Assembly (NCBI GenBank): GCA_034521445.1
Contig: JAXHMM010000005.1
Span: 611,709 to 675,708, forward strand
From: Balneolaceae bacterium
Lineage (GTDB): Bacteria; Bacteroidota; Rhodothermia; Balneolales; Balneolaceae
DNA: 64,000 nt
Reading direction: 5' to 3'
The notes under the pieces were generated by a model. The model made no database searches. It was not told the origin of the DNA and saw only the letters and a list, made by a program, of their open reading frames with translations. Of the stretch, positions 1-8,583 are shown one piece after another. Within the stretch, counting starts at the first letter, position 1. Each line of letters begins with the position of its first letter. Position numbers and translations under genes: made by a program.

Positions 1-657
1 CCGGGATGTTCCGGTTGCCGAAGGTAAGGGACGCGGTGATGGCGGCGTTCTCCAGGAAAACCCTTCACCGATTTCATGTAGCTCCGGGATGGGTCTACCT
101 GCACGCGGCCGCCGGCCGCGCCCTGCACACGCTGGCTGATATTGGACATGTCCGACACGAACCAGCTGTAGGCATCGATCAGCATCACCGAATCGTCATC
201 GGTGGCCGCGATCTCAGCGGTCTCGAGCGCCCGACGGGCTGTAGGCCAGGGTCGCACCGCAAGGGCCTCGGGAGTATCGGGTTCGGCCTTGTGTCGGTGT
301 GGCTTCTGCATAAAGAAAATCTTGCCCTCGTGTTTTTCGAAGGCTACGAGATGGCCCTCGGAAATAGTTGAGCATGGTGCCCCCGTAGAGGCCGCTGGAG
401 CCGATGCCCTCGGCGATCTCGAAATTCATCAGAGAACCCCGTCCCAGCATATCCTTGGGAATGGCCAGGTAGAGATGTCCGTCCTTGGCGTAAGTGTCGA
501 TGTAACCGGGCCGGTGGGTGGTACCTTCTGTCAGTTCCGTAAATGTGTCCGTCGTGTCCGCCGCCTCGCCTTCCCCGTTGCCGCCCCGTTGGGCGAAGGC
601 ATCGGCGGAGGAGAGAAGCAGACACGCACAGAAAATAAGCAGGTAGTACTTCTTCAT
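1..657 (-). CDS. Zinc-dependent metalloprotease, DUF5117/DUF5118 type, N-terminal part (runs off window, frameshifted)
   Basis: The protein starts at 657 with a clear signal peptide (MKKYYLLIFCACLLLSSADA, then FAQ), so it is exported. The next part matches the N-terminal module of the DUF5117/DUF5118 exported metalloproteases of Bacteroidota-like bacteria: a stretch reading GHLYLAIPKDMLGRGSLM followed by a GG-containing turn. Near position 361 one surplus base shifts the frame. Dropping it continues the protein as GHLVAFEKHEGKIFFMQ and then to the window edge. The catalytic HExxH region of the family would lie beyond the window, so activity cannot be judged. Family assignment is by motif memory and is moderately sure. 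Confidence 0.6.
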
Positions 658-828
658 AATATGCGTGTCCGTTGGTTGGGAATGAGTCGTTAAAACAAAA
701 CAGGAATACGGGCAAAGTAGCTTTTTCTGTTTGGGACTGAATCGAGAAAAAGATAGGATGAGGGGTTGAAAAAAGTGGCCCGGGTTTGCCAAGCAGCAGA
801 GAGCTGCGTATCTTTGAGGCTTCCGATT
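658..828. other. Intergenic region between the metalloprotease and tRNA-Arg
   Basis: About 170 bases separate the divergent metalloprotease and the tRNA. The part next to the protease start is AT-rich and presumably holds its promoter. I see no further gene or strong hairpin. Confidence 0.4.
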
Positions 829-895
829 GCGCCCGTAGCTCAACTGGATAGAGCGTCTGGCTACGGACCAGGGTTGGGTTCGAATCCTCCCGGCA
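829..895 (+). tRNA. tRNA-Arg (anticodon ACG), 3' end irregular
   Basis: Acceptor 5' strand GCGCCCG (829-835), D-stem GCTC/GAGC (838-841, 851-854) and anticodon stem TCTGG/CCAGG with loop CTACGGA (861-867) give anticodon ACG. The T-loop TTCGAAT is at 879-885. The variable loop and the 5' side of the T-stem are too short and do not pair, and the 3' acceptor strand is not the expected CGGGCGC but CGGCAAA. A fragment with the expected 3' acceptor (CGGGCGT) lies at 3487-3493. The gene is therefore either damaged by small indels in this assembly or split by the insert that follows. Confidence 0.8.
879..893 (+). repeat. Left copy of 15-bp direct repeat (tRNA-Arg 3' end, putative att site)
   Basis: TTCGAATCCTCCCGG is the T-loop and 3' T-stem of the tRNA-Arg. 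The identical 15 bases recur at 3475-3489. Duplication of a tRNA 3' end is the usual footprint of tyrosine-recombinase integration. Confidence 0.75.
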
Positions 896-1026
896 AATTC
901 GGTAACATTTGGGTAACAAATAACGGCCTTCTATATTTTTATAATTCTATCAATATTGTAATCTGTTCATAACCTTCTACAGAAAACCTTATTTTGAATA
1001 ATTTTGATTAAACCGTTCCAATCCTT

Positions 1027-3167
1027 TCATCGGCTTTTAAAGGTAACAAAGGTCCTTGTTAAAAAAACTCTCTCCAATGTTTTTTAGTGTTTAATTAAGG
1101 TCATTCCAATGGATGAAGAAGTCTCTTGCATGAAATCATCAGGTAATCCTACGCCATTATCTCGAACTTCCACTATTACCTTTTTGTCATTCTCATGCAG
1201 TTTAACCTCAATTTCGCCCTCCTCCCGATTTTTAAAGGCGTGTTTATAGGCATTGGTAACAACCTCGTTAACCAGTAGCGCACACGGAATGGCCTGGTTA
1301 ATATTCATGGAAACCGGATCCGCCTCTACGGTAATAGTAATTTGTTTATCCCTGTCATACATTTCCTCAAGGCTTCGAACCAGCCGGGTTATATTTTCCC
1401 CAAAGTTTAAATGAGAAAGGCTTTCTGAACTGTACAACAATTCATGAATGGTAGCTATGGTCTGTATTCGCTGCTGAGCAGTTCTAAGCAAATCCTGCAA
1501 CTTACTATTACCAGTATTCATGACCTGCAACTCCATCATGCTCGTAATAATGGCTAAGTTATTTTTTACCCGGTGATGGATTTCGGCCAGGAGCGTTTCC
1601 TTTTCTTTGAGGGATTCCTTCAACTGTTCTTGGGAGGCAATCTGTTCACTAAAATCCATCGCTTCCACAGAAACTCCATAGACGTCCCCTTTATCATTAA
1701 AGAGTGGTTCATACAATCAAATTAGATGTGTTATTCTTGTTGTGCGTCCTCGTTGCCCTTATCAATAAATATCCGCTCGCTACGGCCAAAATACGGCTCT
1801 CCCGTGTCGTGCTGCTTGTTTTCAGTCTATCGATATAGCCCTGACCTTCGGCTTCGGGTATAACCTCATCAACACGCACTTCCTATAATATCCTCTTGCC
1901 CTGCCACTTCCCGGTACGCTTTGTTAGCAATAACAAATTTCATTTCTCGCCCTTCTCAACAGACATTTAGGAGTCGGGGCTTTTTTCAAACATCTTCTTA
2001 AGCTTGTCTCGATCGCCTTCGGCTTTCTTGCGTTGGGTCTTGCTCCTTGTTCGAGCAACGTGCTCAGCTGCTCCTGGAAGCTACCGATTTGCTTCGTGAT
2101 ATCCACTCCGAATACCGACCAATATTAGTTTGGTTATCTTGATTCCAGCCTTTCTGCATTAATGGTATACGTGGCCGTGTTACCGCCGGCTGTATCTGCT
2201 GGTCATCTCAAACGAGCCATATCCCTCCTTAAGTACGTGTTGAATTTCCTCCGGCAGCTTTCTCTTTGTCGGCTTCATGCGACGAAGTTCTACAGCGGGC
2301 TAGCCCTTCTATTTTTCCGAGACAGGTCCCCCTTAAGGACGTTCGCCGTATGCTCATTCGTCTGTACCACCGTTCCCTCTTGGTCTAACACATAAAAGAC
2401 CCCGGGCAAACTGCTAAGTAATACTTTTGTAAATTCTTTTTCATCCCGCAGGTCTTGTTCCTGTTCTTTTCGATCGCTGATTATCTCGAAATATTAAGCA
2501 TGATCGCTTTCACCGGCATAATTCTTAAACGCCGTCGACGTTACTTCAACGGGTATCTTTTGGCCTTCTTTATGAATAAAAGGTAAGCTCACCAGCGTAA
2601 CTTCCCGTTTCTGCCCGTTCTTTTAATGCCTTTTCTGATTTTTCATCCTTGGCTACAATGCCCTCGCGCCCCCGCTTCGTGATCTCCTTCTCGGTCATGC
2701 CCAACATGTCACAGGCCGCGTAGTTCGCCTGCAGGATTCCCCCGTTGGAAGTTGTCAGCATCATCCCTCCCATGCTCTGCTTGAAGGGTATATCTATTGC
2801 TTAGCTGGGTGTTCAGCTCCCCCGTAAGATCTTTAAACATGGCCAACTGATAGGTACAGCGCCCTCAGACGGTCACCGGATTGGTGATGACATACGCATA
2901 TGTAAATTCGCCGGTCTTTTTTTGATGTTTCCACAGCCCTTCATCACTGACCATTTCATTATCCATCTGGGCCAGGTGTTTTTTCAGTTTGGGAACTTCT
3001 TCCTAGGGCACAGGTCAAATAAGGTGAGGGGAGACGTTGGAGTCGCTTGAATACCGCATAGCTCAACCATCGACTGATTGACATCCTTTATGGAGTAATC
3101 GTCCGGATCGTAAATACACATCGGGATGGGGTTATCACGAAAAAACTAATAAAGTTTTTATTTGCAT
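1027..3167 (-). CDS. Multi-PAS sensor histidine kinase, HisKA_2/HATPase type (frameshifted)
   Basis: Reading from ATG at 3167, the N-terminus gives a PAS start (NPIPMCIYDPDDYSIKDVN), followed by more PAS-like segments in shifting frames, for example around 2570-2773 (LQANYAACDMLGMTEKEI). The C-terminal 210 residues (1716-1084) are uninterrupted: the H-box EIHHRVKNNLAIITSMMELQ of the HisKA_2 family, an N-box NEVVTNAYKHAF and a G1 box VRDNGVGLPDDF. The frame stops at 1084 just after GMTLIKH, but a neighbouring frame carries a plausible tail ending TFVTFKSR before a stop at 1027. No transmembrane segment is seen, so it is probably cytosolic. No response regulator lies next to it. Several indels and in-frame stops mean it is either decayed or badly sequenced. 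Confidence 0.7.
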
Positions 3168-3474
3168 AATATACTCTCTTAAACAGCTATGCTTTTATTG
3201 TATATCCTCTAACTTATTTAAGTAAAAGTATGGATATAGCTGATAAATCAATCTCTAGTGAAAAATATTTCTTTAAACAACCTTTGGGAACTATGGTATA
3301 GTTACTTTTCGACTGGTTTTTGTCTCCAAGCAACAGCTCATTGGATAAAGTTTTCGGGAAAGCTTATCCCACAGTTACCTTCAGTACTACAAATAGTACT
3401 ACATGAAGTGCAAATTCACGGCCCATTTCCCCGCACAGAAATATCACGTGTAAATTTTACGACGGAGGTTGGTT
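3168..3474. other. Unassigned right end of the insert
   Basis: About 300 AT-rich bases upstream of the kinase gene. Short reading frames exist on both strands, but none has a recognisable motif. I see no integrase start, no tRNA and no terminator. It should contain the kinase promoter and the right attachment arm. Confidence 0.4.
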
Positions 3475-3496
3475 TTCGAATCCTCCCGGGCGTACT
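3475..3496 (+). repeat. Right copy of tRNA-Arg 3' end (direct repeat plus acceptor strand)
   Basis: Bases 3475-3489 repeat 879-893 exactly and continue into GCGT, so CGGGCGT (3487-3493) can pair with the GCGCCCG acceptor strand of the tRNA at 829. This is a tRNA 3' fragment, not a second tRNA: there is no D-arm or anticodon arm upstream. Confidence 0.75.
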
Positions 3497-3530
3497 CATT
3501 TTCCAACAGCTCCTCCTCCACCACCACAAA

Positions 3531-3562
3531 AGCCGGGACCGACCATAGTCCCGGCTTTTTTT
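3531..3562 (+). terminator. Rho-independent terminator
   Basis: The stem AGCCGGGAC / GTCCCGGCT (9 bp, 8-base loop) is followed by a T-run. It sits about 35 bases after the tRNA-Arg 3' fragment and was most likely the terminator of that tRNA before the insertion. Confidence 0.85.
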
Positions 3563-3875
3563 ATGTGCCTGCCCTTCTGTATACGACATCGGCTGCAATC
3601 GCCCACGAGGCATTCCCCTTCGCGCACAGAATTTACCCAACCCAGCCGAAAAGGCATACAACCATCTTTCATCCAATAGTATTCAATATTAAGTGTATTA
3701 GATTATGTACGAATAGTATTTAACTGCCTGTTTTAACAACAATATAGGGAATAAGTTTTTTACAAATATTAGAAAAACAATTTTGAATTAAACTTATTTG
3801 ATTCGTTAAGTCGTCGATGCTAATCTAATTATAGAAAACACACAAACGCCCACCGTCAAATCGAGAGGTTTCATC
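3563..3875. other. AT-rich spacer upstream of the small-peptide genes
   Basis: About 310 bases with no credible gene. The last 170 bases are very AT-rich and probably hold the promoter of the plus-strand peptide cluster that starts at 3876. No inverted repeat stands out. Confidence 0.4.
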
Positions 3876-4137
3876 ATGAAAGCCGTTTATATTTTCCGGA
3901 TCCTCTGTATCTGCACCATTCTCGCACTCAGTCCATTTTTACTGGCCGACCGCAACAGCGGGGCACCCGCATTCAACGATGCCAGAGCAGAAATCGGAAC
4001 CTGCTGCAGCCAGCAGGGAGCCATCTGCGTCATTCCGCCGCTGGCCGTGCACAACTTCTATGCCTTGCCACCGGGCTGATCCTTGTCCCCCCGTCTGGGG
4101 ACCGATCCCACTACCTGACCCTGACGGCAACCACTAG
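3876..4137 (+). CDS. Small secreted cysteine peptide 1 (CC-x5-C family)
   Basis: The open frame gives 67 residues (stop at 4077-4079): a hydrophobic leader (residues about 5-24), a short linker and the core GTCCSQQGAICVIPP, ending FYALPPG. If one base is dropped near 4078, the frame runs on as DPCPPVWGPIPLPDPDGNH to a stop at 4135-4137. That restores the PCP element also seen in peptides 2 and 3, so I take the longer form as likely. This is the first of four tandem paralogues sharing CC-x5-C and a YA-[LMVI] element about 11 residues later. The start is chosen because GAGAGG lies just upstream. No known function. The layout recalls the NVEALA-type small exported peptides that occur near 6-bladed propellers in Bacteroidota, but the NVEALA motif itself is absent. 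Confidence 0.6.
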
Positions 4138-4181
4138 TCAGAGTCCCTTCTCCTCACCCTGAAAACCCACGGTACTTTCTC

Positions 4182-4406
4182 ATGACCCGCAAGAAACGAA
4201 GCAGGTTATTAAGGGTGCTAGCCGTCCTCCTATTCGGTCCCATAGCGCTGTTCGGCAGCCCTGCGGATTGGCTATCATTTCGCGAGGCGCCTTCCAGCAG
4301 CGGGACCTGCTGCAAGAGTGACTCCAGCCTCTGTGTCATCCCCCCACACATGATACAGCACCGCTACGCCATGATGCCGAACATCCCCTGTCCGCCCGTG
4401 AGTTGA
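4182..4406 (+). CDS. Small secreted cysteine peptide 2 (CC-x5-C family)
   Basis: 74 residues, uninterrupted. A basic start (MTRKKRSRLLR) and a hydrophobic segment (about 12-25) look like a signal peptide or signal anchor. The core GTCCKSDSSLCVIPPH is followed by RYAMMPNIPCPPVS. It aligns over its whole C-terminal half with peptides 1, 3 and 4 (shared CC, C, YA and PCP positions), while the leaders differ in sequence. That pattern suggests selection on the mature part. The gene follows peptide 1 by about 45 bases on the same strand, probably in one transcript. Role unknown: it may be a disulfide-stabilised peptide released outside the inner membrane. Confidence 0.65.
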   Translation: MTRKKRSRLLRVLAVLLFGPIALFGSPADWLSFREAPSSSGTCCKSDSSLCVIPPHMIQHRYAMMPNIPCPPVS

Positions 4407-4445
4407 CCCGCCCGACGACGAAACCTGAACATCAGCCTTCCGACC

Positions 4446-4715
4446 ATGAAATCACCAGCCCATTCCTACCGTATTGCCCTCACTTCCCTAATTGCCGCCA
4501 GCGCGTTCGTGATCCTCTTCTGGAATCCATCCAGCCTGAGAGGGGAGAGCTCCTTGGCCCACGAGGGATATTGCTGTCCACAGGCCGAAGCCTTGTGCAT
4601 TGTAAACTGCCACATACGGAACAATGCCTACGCAGTGACCGAAATGCAAAACTGTCCATCCTACCCGCTGGTCTACGTGGAAGGCGGCCCGTGCCCCGGT
4701 GTCAACCCCTGGTAG
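4446..4715 (+). CDS. Small secreted cysteine peptide 3 (CC-x5-C family)
   Basis: 89 residues, uninterrupted, starting 40 bases after peptide 2. A hydrophobic leader (about 10-27) is followed by the core GYCCPQAEALCIVNCHI, then NAYAV and a tail with NCPSY and GGPCPG. It keeps the family CC-x5-C and YA elements and adds two more cysteines (in VNC and QNC), giving the most cysteines of the set. Probably exported through Sec and oxidised in the periplasm or outside. No catalytic motif is visible. Family membership within the cluster is clear from alignment by eye; any function is unknown. Confidence 0.65.
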   Translation: MKSPAHSYRIALTSLIAASAFVILFWNPSSLRGESSLAHEGYCCPQAEALCIVNCHIRNNAYAVTEMQNCPSYPLVYVEGGPCPGVNPW

Positions 4716-4749
4716 CCGGCACCTCCATTCAACCAATCAACCTCCTGCC

Positions 4750-4993
4750 ATGACCTCCCGAATCCGATTCCGACTGGCCCTTATTCTTCTAATCCTGACA
4801 GCCTGCCCCTTCCTTCTCCCCGAGAGCAGGGGCAGCGAGTACCTGGACCCGGACCGATGAAGCCGCCACCTGCTGCCCAGCGAGAACAGCCTGTGCTTCT
4901 TCTCGGAGGAGCTGAAATTCCCGGGCTACTACGCCATACCTCCCGGCAGGCGATGCACTCCGCCCCGGCAACCCGGGCGACCACACCGAATAA
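4750..4993 (+). CDS. Small secreted cysteine peptide 4 (CC-x5-C family, frameshifted)
   Basis: The start at 4750 gives a leader MTSRIRFRLALILLILTACP and stops early at 4858 in the raw frame. Correcting single-base indels near 4856, 4880 and 4945 yields DEAATCC, then PSENSLCFFSEELKFPG, YYAIPPG and a stop at 4991-4993. This again shows CC-x5-C and the YA-[I]-PP element of the other three peptides. The three corrections fit the general indel pattern of this half of the window. The gene ends about 38 bases before the signal peptide of the propeller gene, so the four peptides and the propeller look co-transcribed. Function unknown. Confidence 0.5.
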
Positions 4994-5031
4994 CCAGGTC
5001 CCGCAACCACCAACATTCATCTGGCAACGCT

Positions 5032-6131
5032 ATGAATACCCGAACACGCTTCCTTCGACGCACTTCCGGCGCCCTCCTGCTGGCGCTGCTCTGGGCCGGA
5101 GACCTCCTCGGCCAGGAACCCGCCGTTCCGGTACAGCCTCTCACCCCTGCCGGGGAGTGGGTGCTGGACCAGGAAGTCATCTGACAATCCCTCCATGATC
5201 CGGTATGTCCGGGGATACATCGTGCTGACCGACGGCAACCCCGACCGGCAGGTAGCCCTCTCGCACGAATCGGACATGCAGTACCTGGGCGGATTCGGGC
5301 GTAACGGCAGGGGGCCCGCGGAGTTCCTGAGTCCCTGGCTCATCATGGGCGAGCCCGGGTGTCCGCTCTTCTGCATCTACGACCTCAATCTACGGCGCAT
5401 ATCGTGCTACGATGCCGACCAGGTGTCGACTGACTTTTCCCGTGTGGAGCCTGAGCTGACGGTCAACCTGGACGGAAGTTTCGGCATGCCCCTCAACCTC
5501 GAAGCACGCCTGTCGCGCAAGGAGTTCATCGTTACCGGCATCTTCGCCGACGAAACCCGCTACCTCGTTTCCGACAGCACCGGGCGCGTCATACAGCGTT
5601 CCGGCGCCATTTCGGGAGTCATGCCCAGGGCCCCGGTCAACGTTCAGCACAACGCCGCCCTGGCCCGGGTGGGCGGCCCATCCGCTGGACGGCCGGCTGG
5701 CTTTCGCCTACCGGTTCACGGACCAGATTGACATCTACTCGGCCGAAGGAGAACTTCTGCGCGAGGTCGCCCATCCCGAGAGAACCTCGGAACCGGGCCT
5801 GGTCCTGGCCTACACACCTTCCGGCCAGCCCTATATGGCGCAGGACAACAACACACGCCTCTCCTACGTCCACGTCATGGCCGACGCCCGGTTTATCTAC
5901 GGGCTCTATTCGGGCCGGCAGCGCAGGCAGGGAGCCGCCGACTTCGCCAACCACCTGTTCATCTTCGACTGGGAGGGCAGGCTGGTCTCCAGCCATCCGC
6001 TGAATACCTATGTGGGAAACTGCACGCTGACCGGGGAGCCCGGCACGGTGCTCTGCCTGGAACGTCCTGCAGATCCCCAAGATGATTTCCGCATTCTGAA
6101 ACTACAAGTCCCGGAGCCCCGCGATGGCTGA
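5032..6131 (+). CDS. 6-bladed beta-propeller protein, BF3164/TolB-like (frameshifted)
   Basis: The start at 5032 gives a signal peptide (MNTRTRFLRRTSGALLLALL, then WAGDLLGQ). One indel near 5180 and another near 5670 break the frame. The joined product is about 365 residues. The block GGFGRNGRGPAEFLSPW is typical of the BF3164-like 6-bladed propellers (the GRGPGEF motif), and later blades read FCIYDLNLRRISCYD, IDIYSAEG and LFIFDWEGRLVS. Such proteins are exported and often lipid-anchored, with unknown ligands. Here it directly follows four small cysteine peptides, which recalls the pairing of small exported peptides with these propellers in Bacteroidota. It could bind the peptides, but that is inference. 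Confidence 0.65.
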
Positions 6132-6322
6132 GCAAAAGAGCATCGACTGGAAGTAGCTCGATCGCAGCAGGGCGCCCATTCCCCGGCGAAGCCGCAGAAG
6201 GGCCGACCTCGCATTTAGACTCATTCACTCCGCAAATGTGAGGTCTCATACGCTGGAGACGCCTACTTTCTACCGATTTGCTTATCGTAGAGCACATCCT
6301 GCATGGTACATCCCCGCCGCAC

Positions 6323-7554
6323 ATGAATATCCATCGTAACAGCCTTGCCCTCCTGGTACTGCTTACCCTTGCCGTATCCCAGGCCTCCTGCCAGCAGAAT
6401 CAGGAAATCCGCGGGGCGCAGGTTCTCCCCCTTTGATTTTGTTCACCATCTACATGTGCCCGTATTGATTAACGGCCGGGAGGCGAACCTGCTCTTCGAC
6501 CCGATTCAAGACATCATGCTTGATTCTAAATTCGCCCGTTCCCACGACATCCACCGAATCGGAGGAGAAGAAGCCGGTTACGGTGGACCGGTAAGAGCCG
6601 GGGGAGCCCGGCCCCCGGGAGCGCCTTGGTGCAATTTGCAAGAAATATCAGCCTTGAGGCGGGAGGGAAAATCTACGGCTATAGCCTGACGCCGGCCATT
6701 CCCCTCGATTCGATGATGGCCTCTTCCCTGGGCCGTCATGTCGACGGTCTCCTGGGCATCAATGTCATTCTCGGATTTCGTGCTTGCCTTTGACTTCCCC
6801 GGAAAACGCTTCCAGCTGCATCCACACATGGACTTTGATCCTCCACCGGGGGCGGTGCCGCTTTCCATAACATGGGTTCGCCGGCGTCCTACGGTCACCC
6901 TCACTTACCGCGCCGGGAAGAGATTGTCCCAAGGTCGGTTTCTCCTGGATTTCAGAATGGGCGGGACCATAGCAATTCACCACGTTCCACACGGACTCCC
7001 CCGATCTCCTGTCGCTTGCATCCCACCATTACAACGGAGGGAGAAGCGGCCTGGGTAGCCTGGAAAGTAGGGCGGGCCGGCTGCCTCGCCTCTCCGTGGG
7101 AAAATTCAACCTGGACTCCCTGGTGGTAACCCTGGCCAGGGAAAGATCGGGAGCCGATTTTAACCCCCCATGGGATGGCCTGGTGGGACTAGGCCTGCTG
7201 AGCCAATTCCGAAATTTGGCTGGACTTGAACAGCAACCGCATATGGCTCCGTCCCAACAGGCGTTTCGGCCGCCCTTCCGAATGGATATACACCGGCGTG
7301 GGATTCACGCCCGGGAAGAACCCGTTCACCGTCAACCAAATTGACAAAAATTCACCTTCCGAGCATGCCGGTTTTAAAAACGCAAACACCCATCCGTTCT
7401 GTGAACAGCAAACGCCGTCAGTTGGAACGTACGGGAGTGGAAGGAAGAGCTGGAAAAATTTCCCGGCCAAAAGGTGGTTGTGGAGGTGATAAGAGAAGGT
7501 CAAACCATTCGCCTGCACTTTTCCGTGACCTCCAGGATACCAGGGCGTAGGTAA
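6323..7554 (+). CDS. Exported retropepsin-like aspartyl protease with C-terminal PDZ domain (frameshifted)
   Basis: The start at 6323 gives a lipoprotein-like leader (LLVLLTLAVSQASCQQ). After a frameshift near 6430 the first domain reads HVPVLINGREANLLFDPIQD, the position where aspartyl proteases carry DTG; here it is DPI. A flap-like LGINVI segment follows at about 6760. A second half-domain ends GRFLLD followed by a glycine (near 6945), the usual place of the second DTG. The C-terminus is a PDZ domain: GVGFTPGKNPFTVNQIDKNS, SEHAGFK, then VVVEVIREGQTIRLHFSV. At least four indels occur. Members of this family are periplasmic or lipid-anchored. The gene lies downstream of the peptide-propeller genes and might process the peptides, which is untested inference. 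Confidence 0.55.
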
Positions 7555-7682
7555 ATACGGACCATTAACTGAGCGTGTACTCCCTGACATGCCCCATTTC
7601 CTTTCCCCTTAACAACCAGATCACATGAAAATGTACACCCGCATCACAGGCCTGAAACAATCGATCAAAAATCGCGGGTGTT

Positions 7683-8141
7683 GTGATTCTCTGGCTTATA
7701 GCGAGCGGGTGTCTCCCTTATCGAAGACAGGCTGACACCGATGAGATCGCGCGGTGGGAGGAGGAGGAGTTGATGGAAGCGGACCGAACCTTCCAGGAGA
7801 CCAGCCGGAAGCAGGGACTGGAGGGGTGGCTTTCCATGATGAGCCGGGATGTGGTACGCATGCCCGTATTCGGGAGTGCCTTTATCAAAGGACGAGACAA
7901 GGTCGCCCGGCTGGACTCCTCCCTGTGGAATACGCCCGGCCTGCACCTGGAATGGGAGCCCGAGCAGTCGGTAGTATACTCCGGCGGATCGCTAGGCCTG
8001 ACCACGGGCAGTTACCGGTTGCTGGAGGATGTGTCCGGTAGATGCAGGCAAGAGAGACACCGGGCAATACCTTACCTTGTGGAAAAGGACGATACCGGAA
8101 GGTGGCAGGTCCTGTTCGATACTGGCGTCTCCGATTACTAG
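7683..8141 (+). CDS. DUF4440 (SnoaL-like) lipoprotein
   Basis: About 150 residues. From a GTG start at 7683 the leader MILWLIASGC fits a lipobox, so the mature protein is probably lipid-anchored. An upstream ATG at 7625 might be the true start with a frameshift between. The body fits the NTF2-like DUF4440 family: EEEELMEADRTFQETSRKQG at the start, VYSGGSLGLTTGSYRL, and a C-terminal block that with two compensating indels near 8050 and 8095 would read DTGQYLTLW and then WQVLFDTG. No catalytic assignment is possible. The gene converges on the nos-cluster membrane genes. Confidence 0.6.
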   Translation: MILWLIASGCLPYRRQADTDEIARWEEEELMEADRTFQETSRKQGLEGWLSMMSRDVVRMPVFGSAFIKGRDKVARLDSSLWNTPGLHLEWEPEQSVVYSGGSLGLTTGSYRLLEDVSGRCRQERHRAIPYLVEKDDTGRWQVLFDTGVSDY

Positions 8142-8161
8142 TAGCGTATCCACACCAACGC

Positions 8162-8570
8162 CTACGAGGCTGCGTAGCTGACCACGCGCTTCCAGTGCAG
8201 TTTTGCAAAAAGAACCACCGCAGCCGCCTCCATGCCCCGGCCCGCAAGCTGCATCCAGCCGGAACCCGCCAGGTGGTAGGCCAGCACCAGGGCGATGCCC
8301 CCGTTCAGCAGCAGGGCCATCGGCCCAGGGCCGCGACGGGATTTCCTCGGGGGGACCCTCCAGGTGGCGGGGCAGCATCCAGTAAGCCGTGCCGAGGGTG
8401 AACTGGACCACCCAGCCGGGAAGGGCCAGCTCGATGTGCAGGGGCAGCAGATGCCAGAGTCCGTCATGCAGCGGCCAGGCCTTGTGCACCAGCAGCAGCC
8501 CTCCCATGCCCGTGGCCGTCAGCAGGCAGGCGAGGGAGGATCGGATCATGATGCGGCTCACAAGAGGCAT
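8162..8570 (-). CDS. Small membrane protein A of the nos/NO-stress cluster (frameshifted)
   Basis: About 135 residues with four likely membrane segments. The N-terminal half reads from 8570 (IRSSLACLLTATGMGGLLLV; LPGWVVQFTLGTAYWMLPRH). After a frameshift near 8325 the rest is MALLLNGGIALVLAYHLAG and AAAVVLFAKLHWKRV to a stop at 8162. It is a paralogue of the next gene upstream: both share a GW-[IV]-x-Q-x3-G-x3-WM-x-P-R/G block and histidines ahead of it. That block resembles cytochrome-oxidase subunit I-like membrane proteins found in NO and N2O clusters. It is the last gene of the minus-strand run. Function unknown. Confidence 0.55.
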
Positions 8571-8583
8571 CTAGCTTGCGGGT

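Larger units (their letters stand above)
894..3489. mobile_element. AT-rich insert between tRNA-Arg 3'-end repeats (small integrated element or remnant)
   Basis: The stretch between the two tRNA-Arg repeats is clearly more AT-rich than the flanking DNA and holds one large minus-strand gene, a multi-PAS histidine kinase. No integrase, excisionase or replication gene can be read in any frame, so if this was an integrative element only a cargo remnant is left, or the integrase is elsewhere. The right repeat is followed by the normal tRNA 3' acceptor bases and a rho-independent terminator at 3531-3562, as expected if the insert entered the tRNA gene and pushed its end and terminator 2.6 kb away. 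Confidence 0.55.

Noticed and set aside
3475..3496. A second tRNA gene
   Set aside because: Only the T-loop, 3' T-stem and acceptor strand are present; no D-arm or anticodon arm lies upstream.
3258..3548. Plus-strand open frame at the right edge of the tRNA insert, considered as an integrase remnant
   Set aside because: No tyrosine-recombinase residues or other motif can be seen, and the frame runs into the tRNA fragment and terminator.
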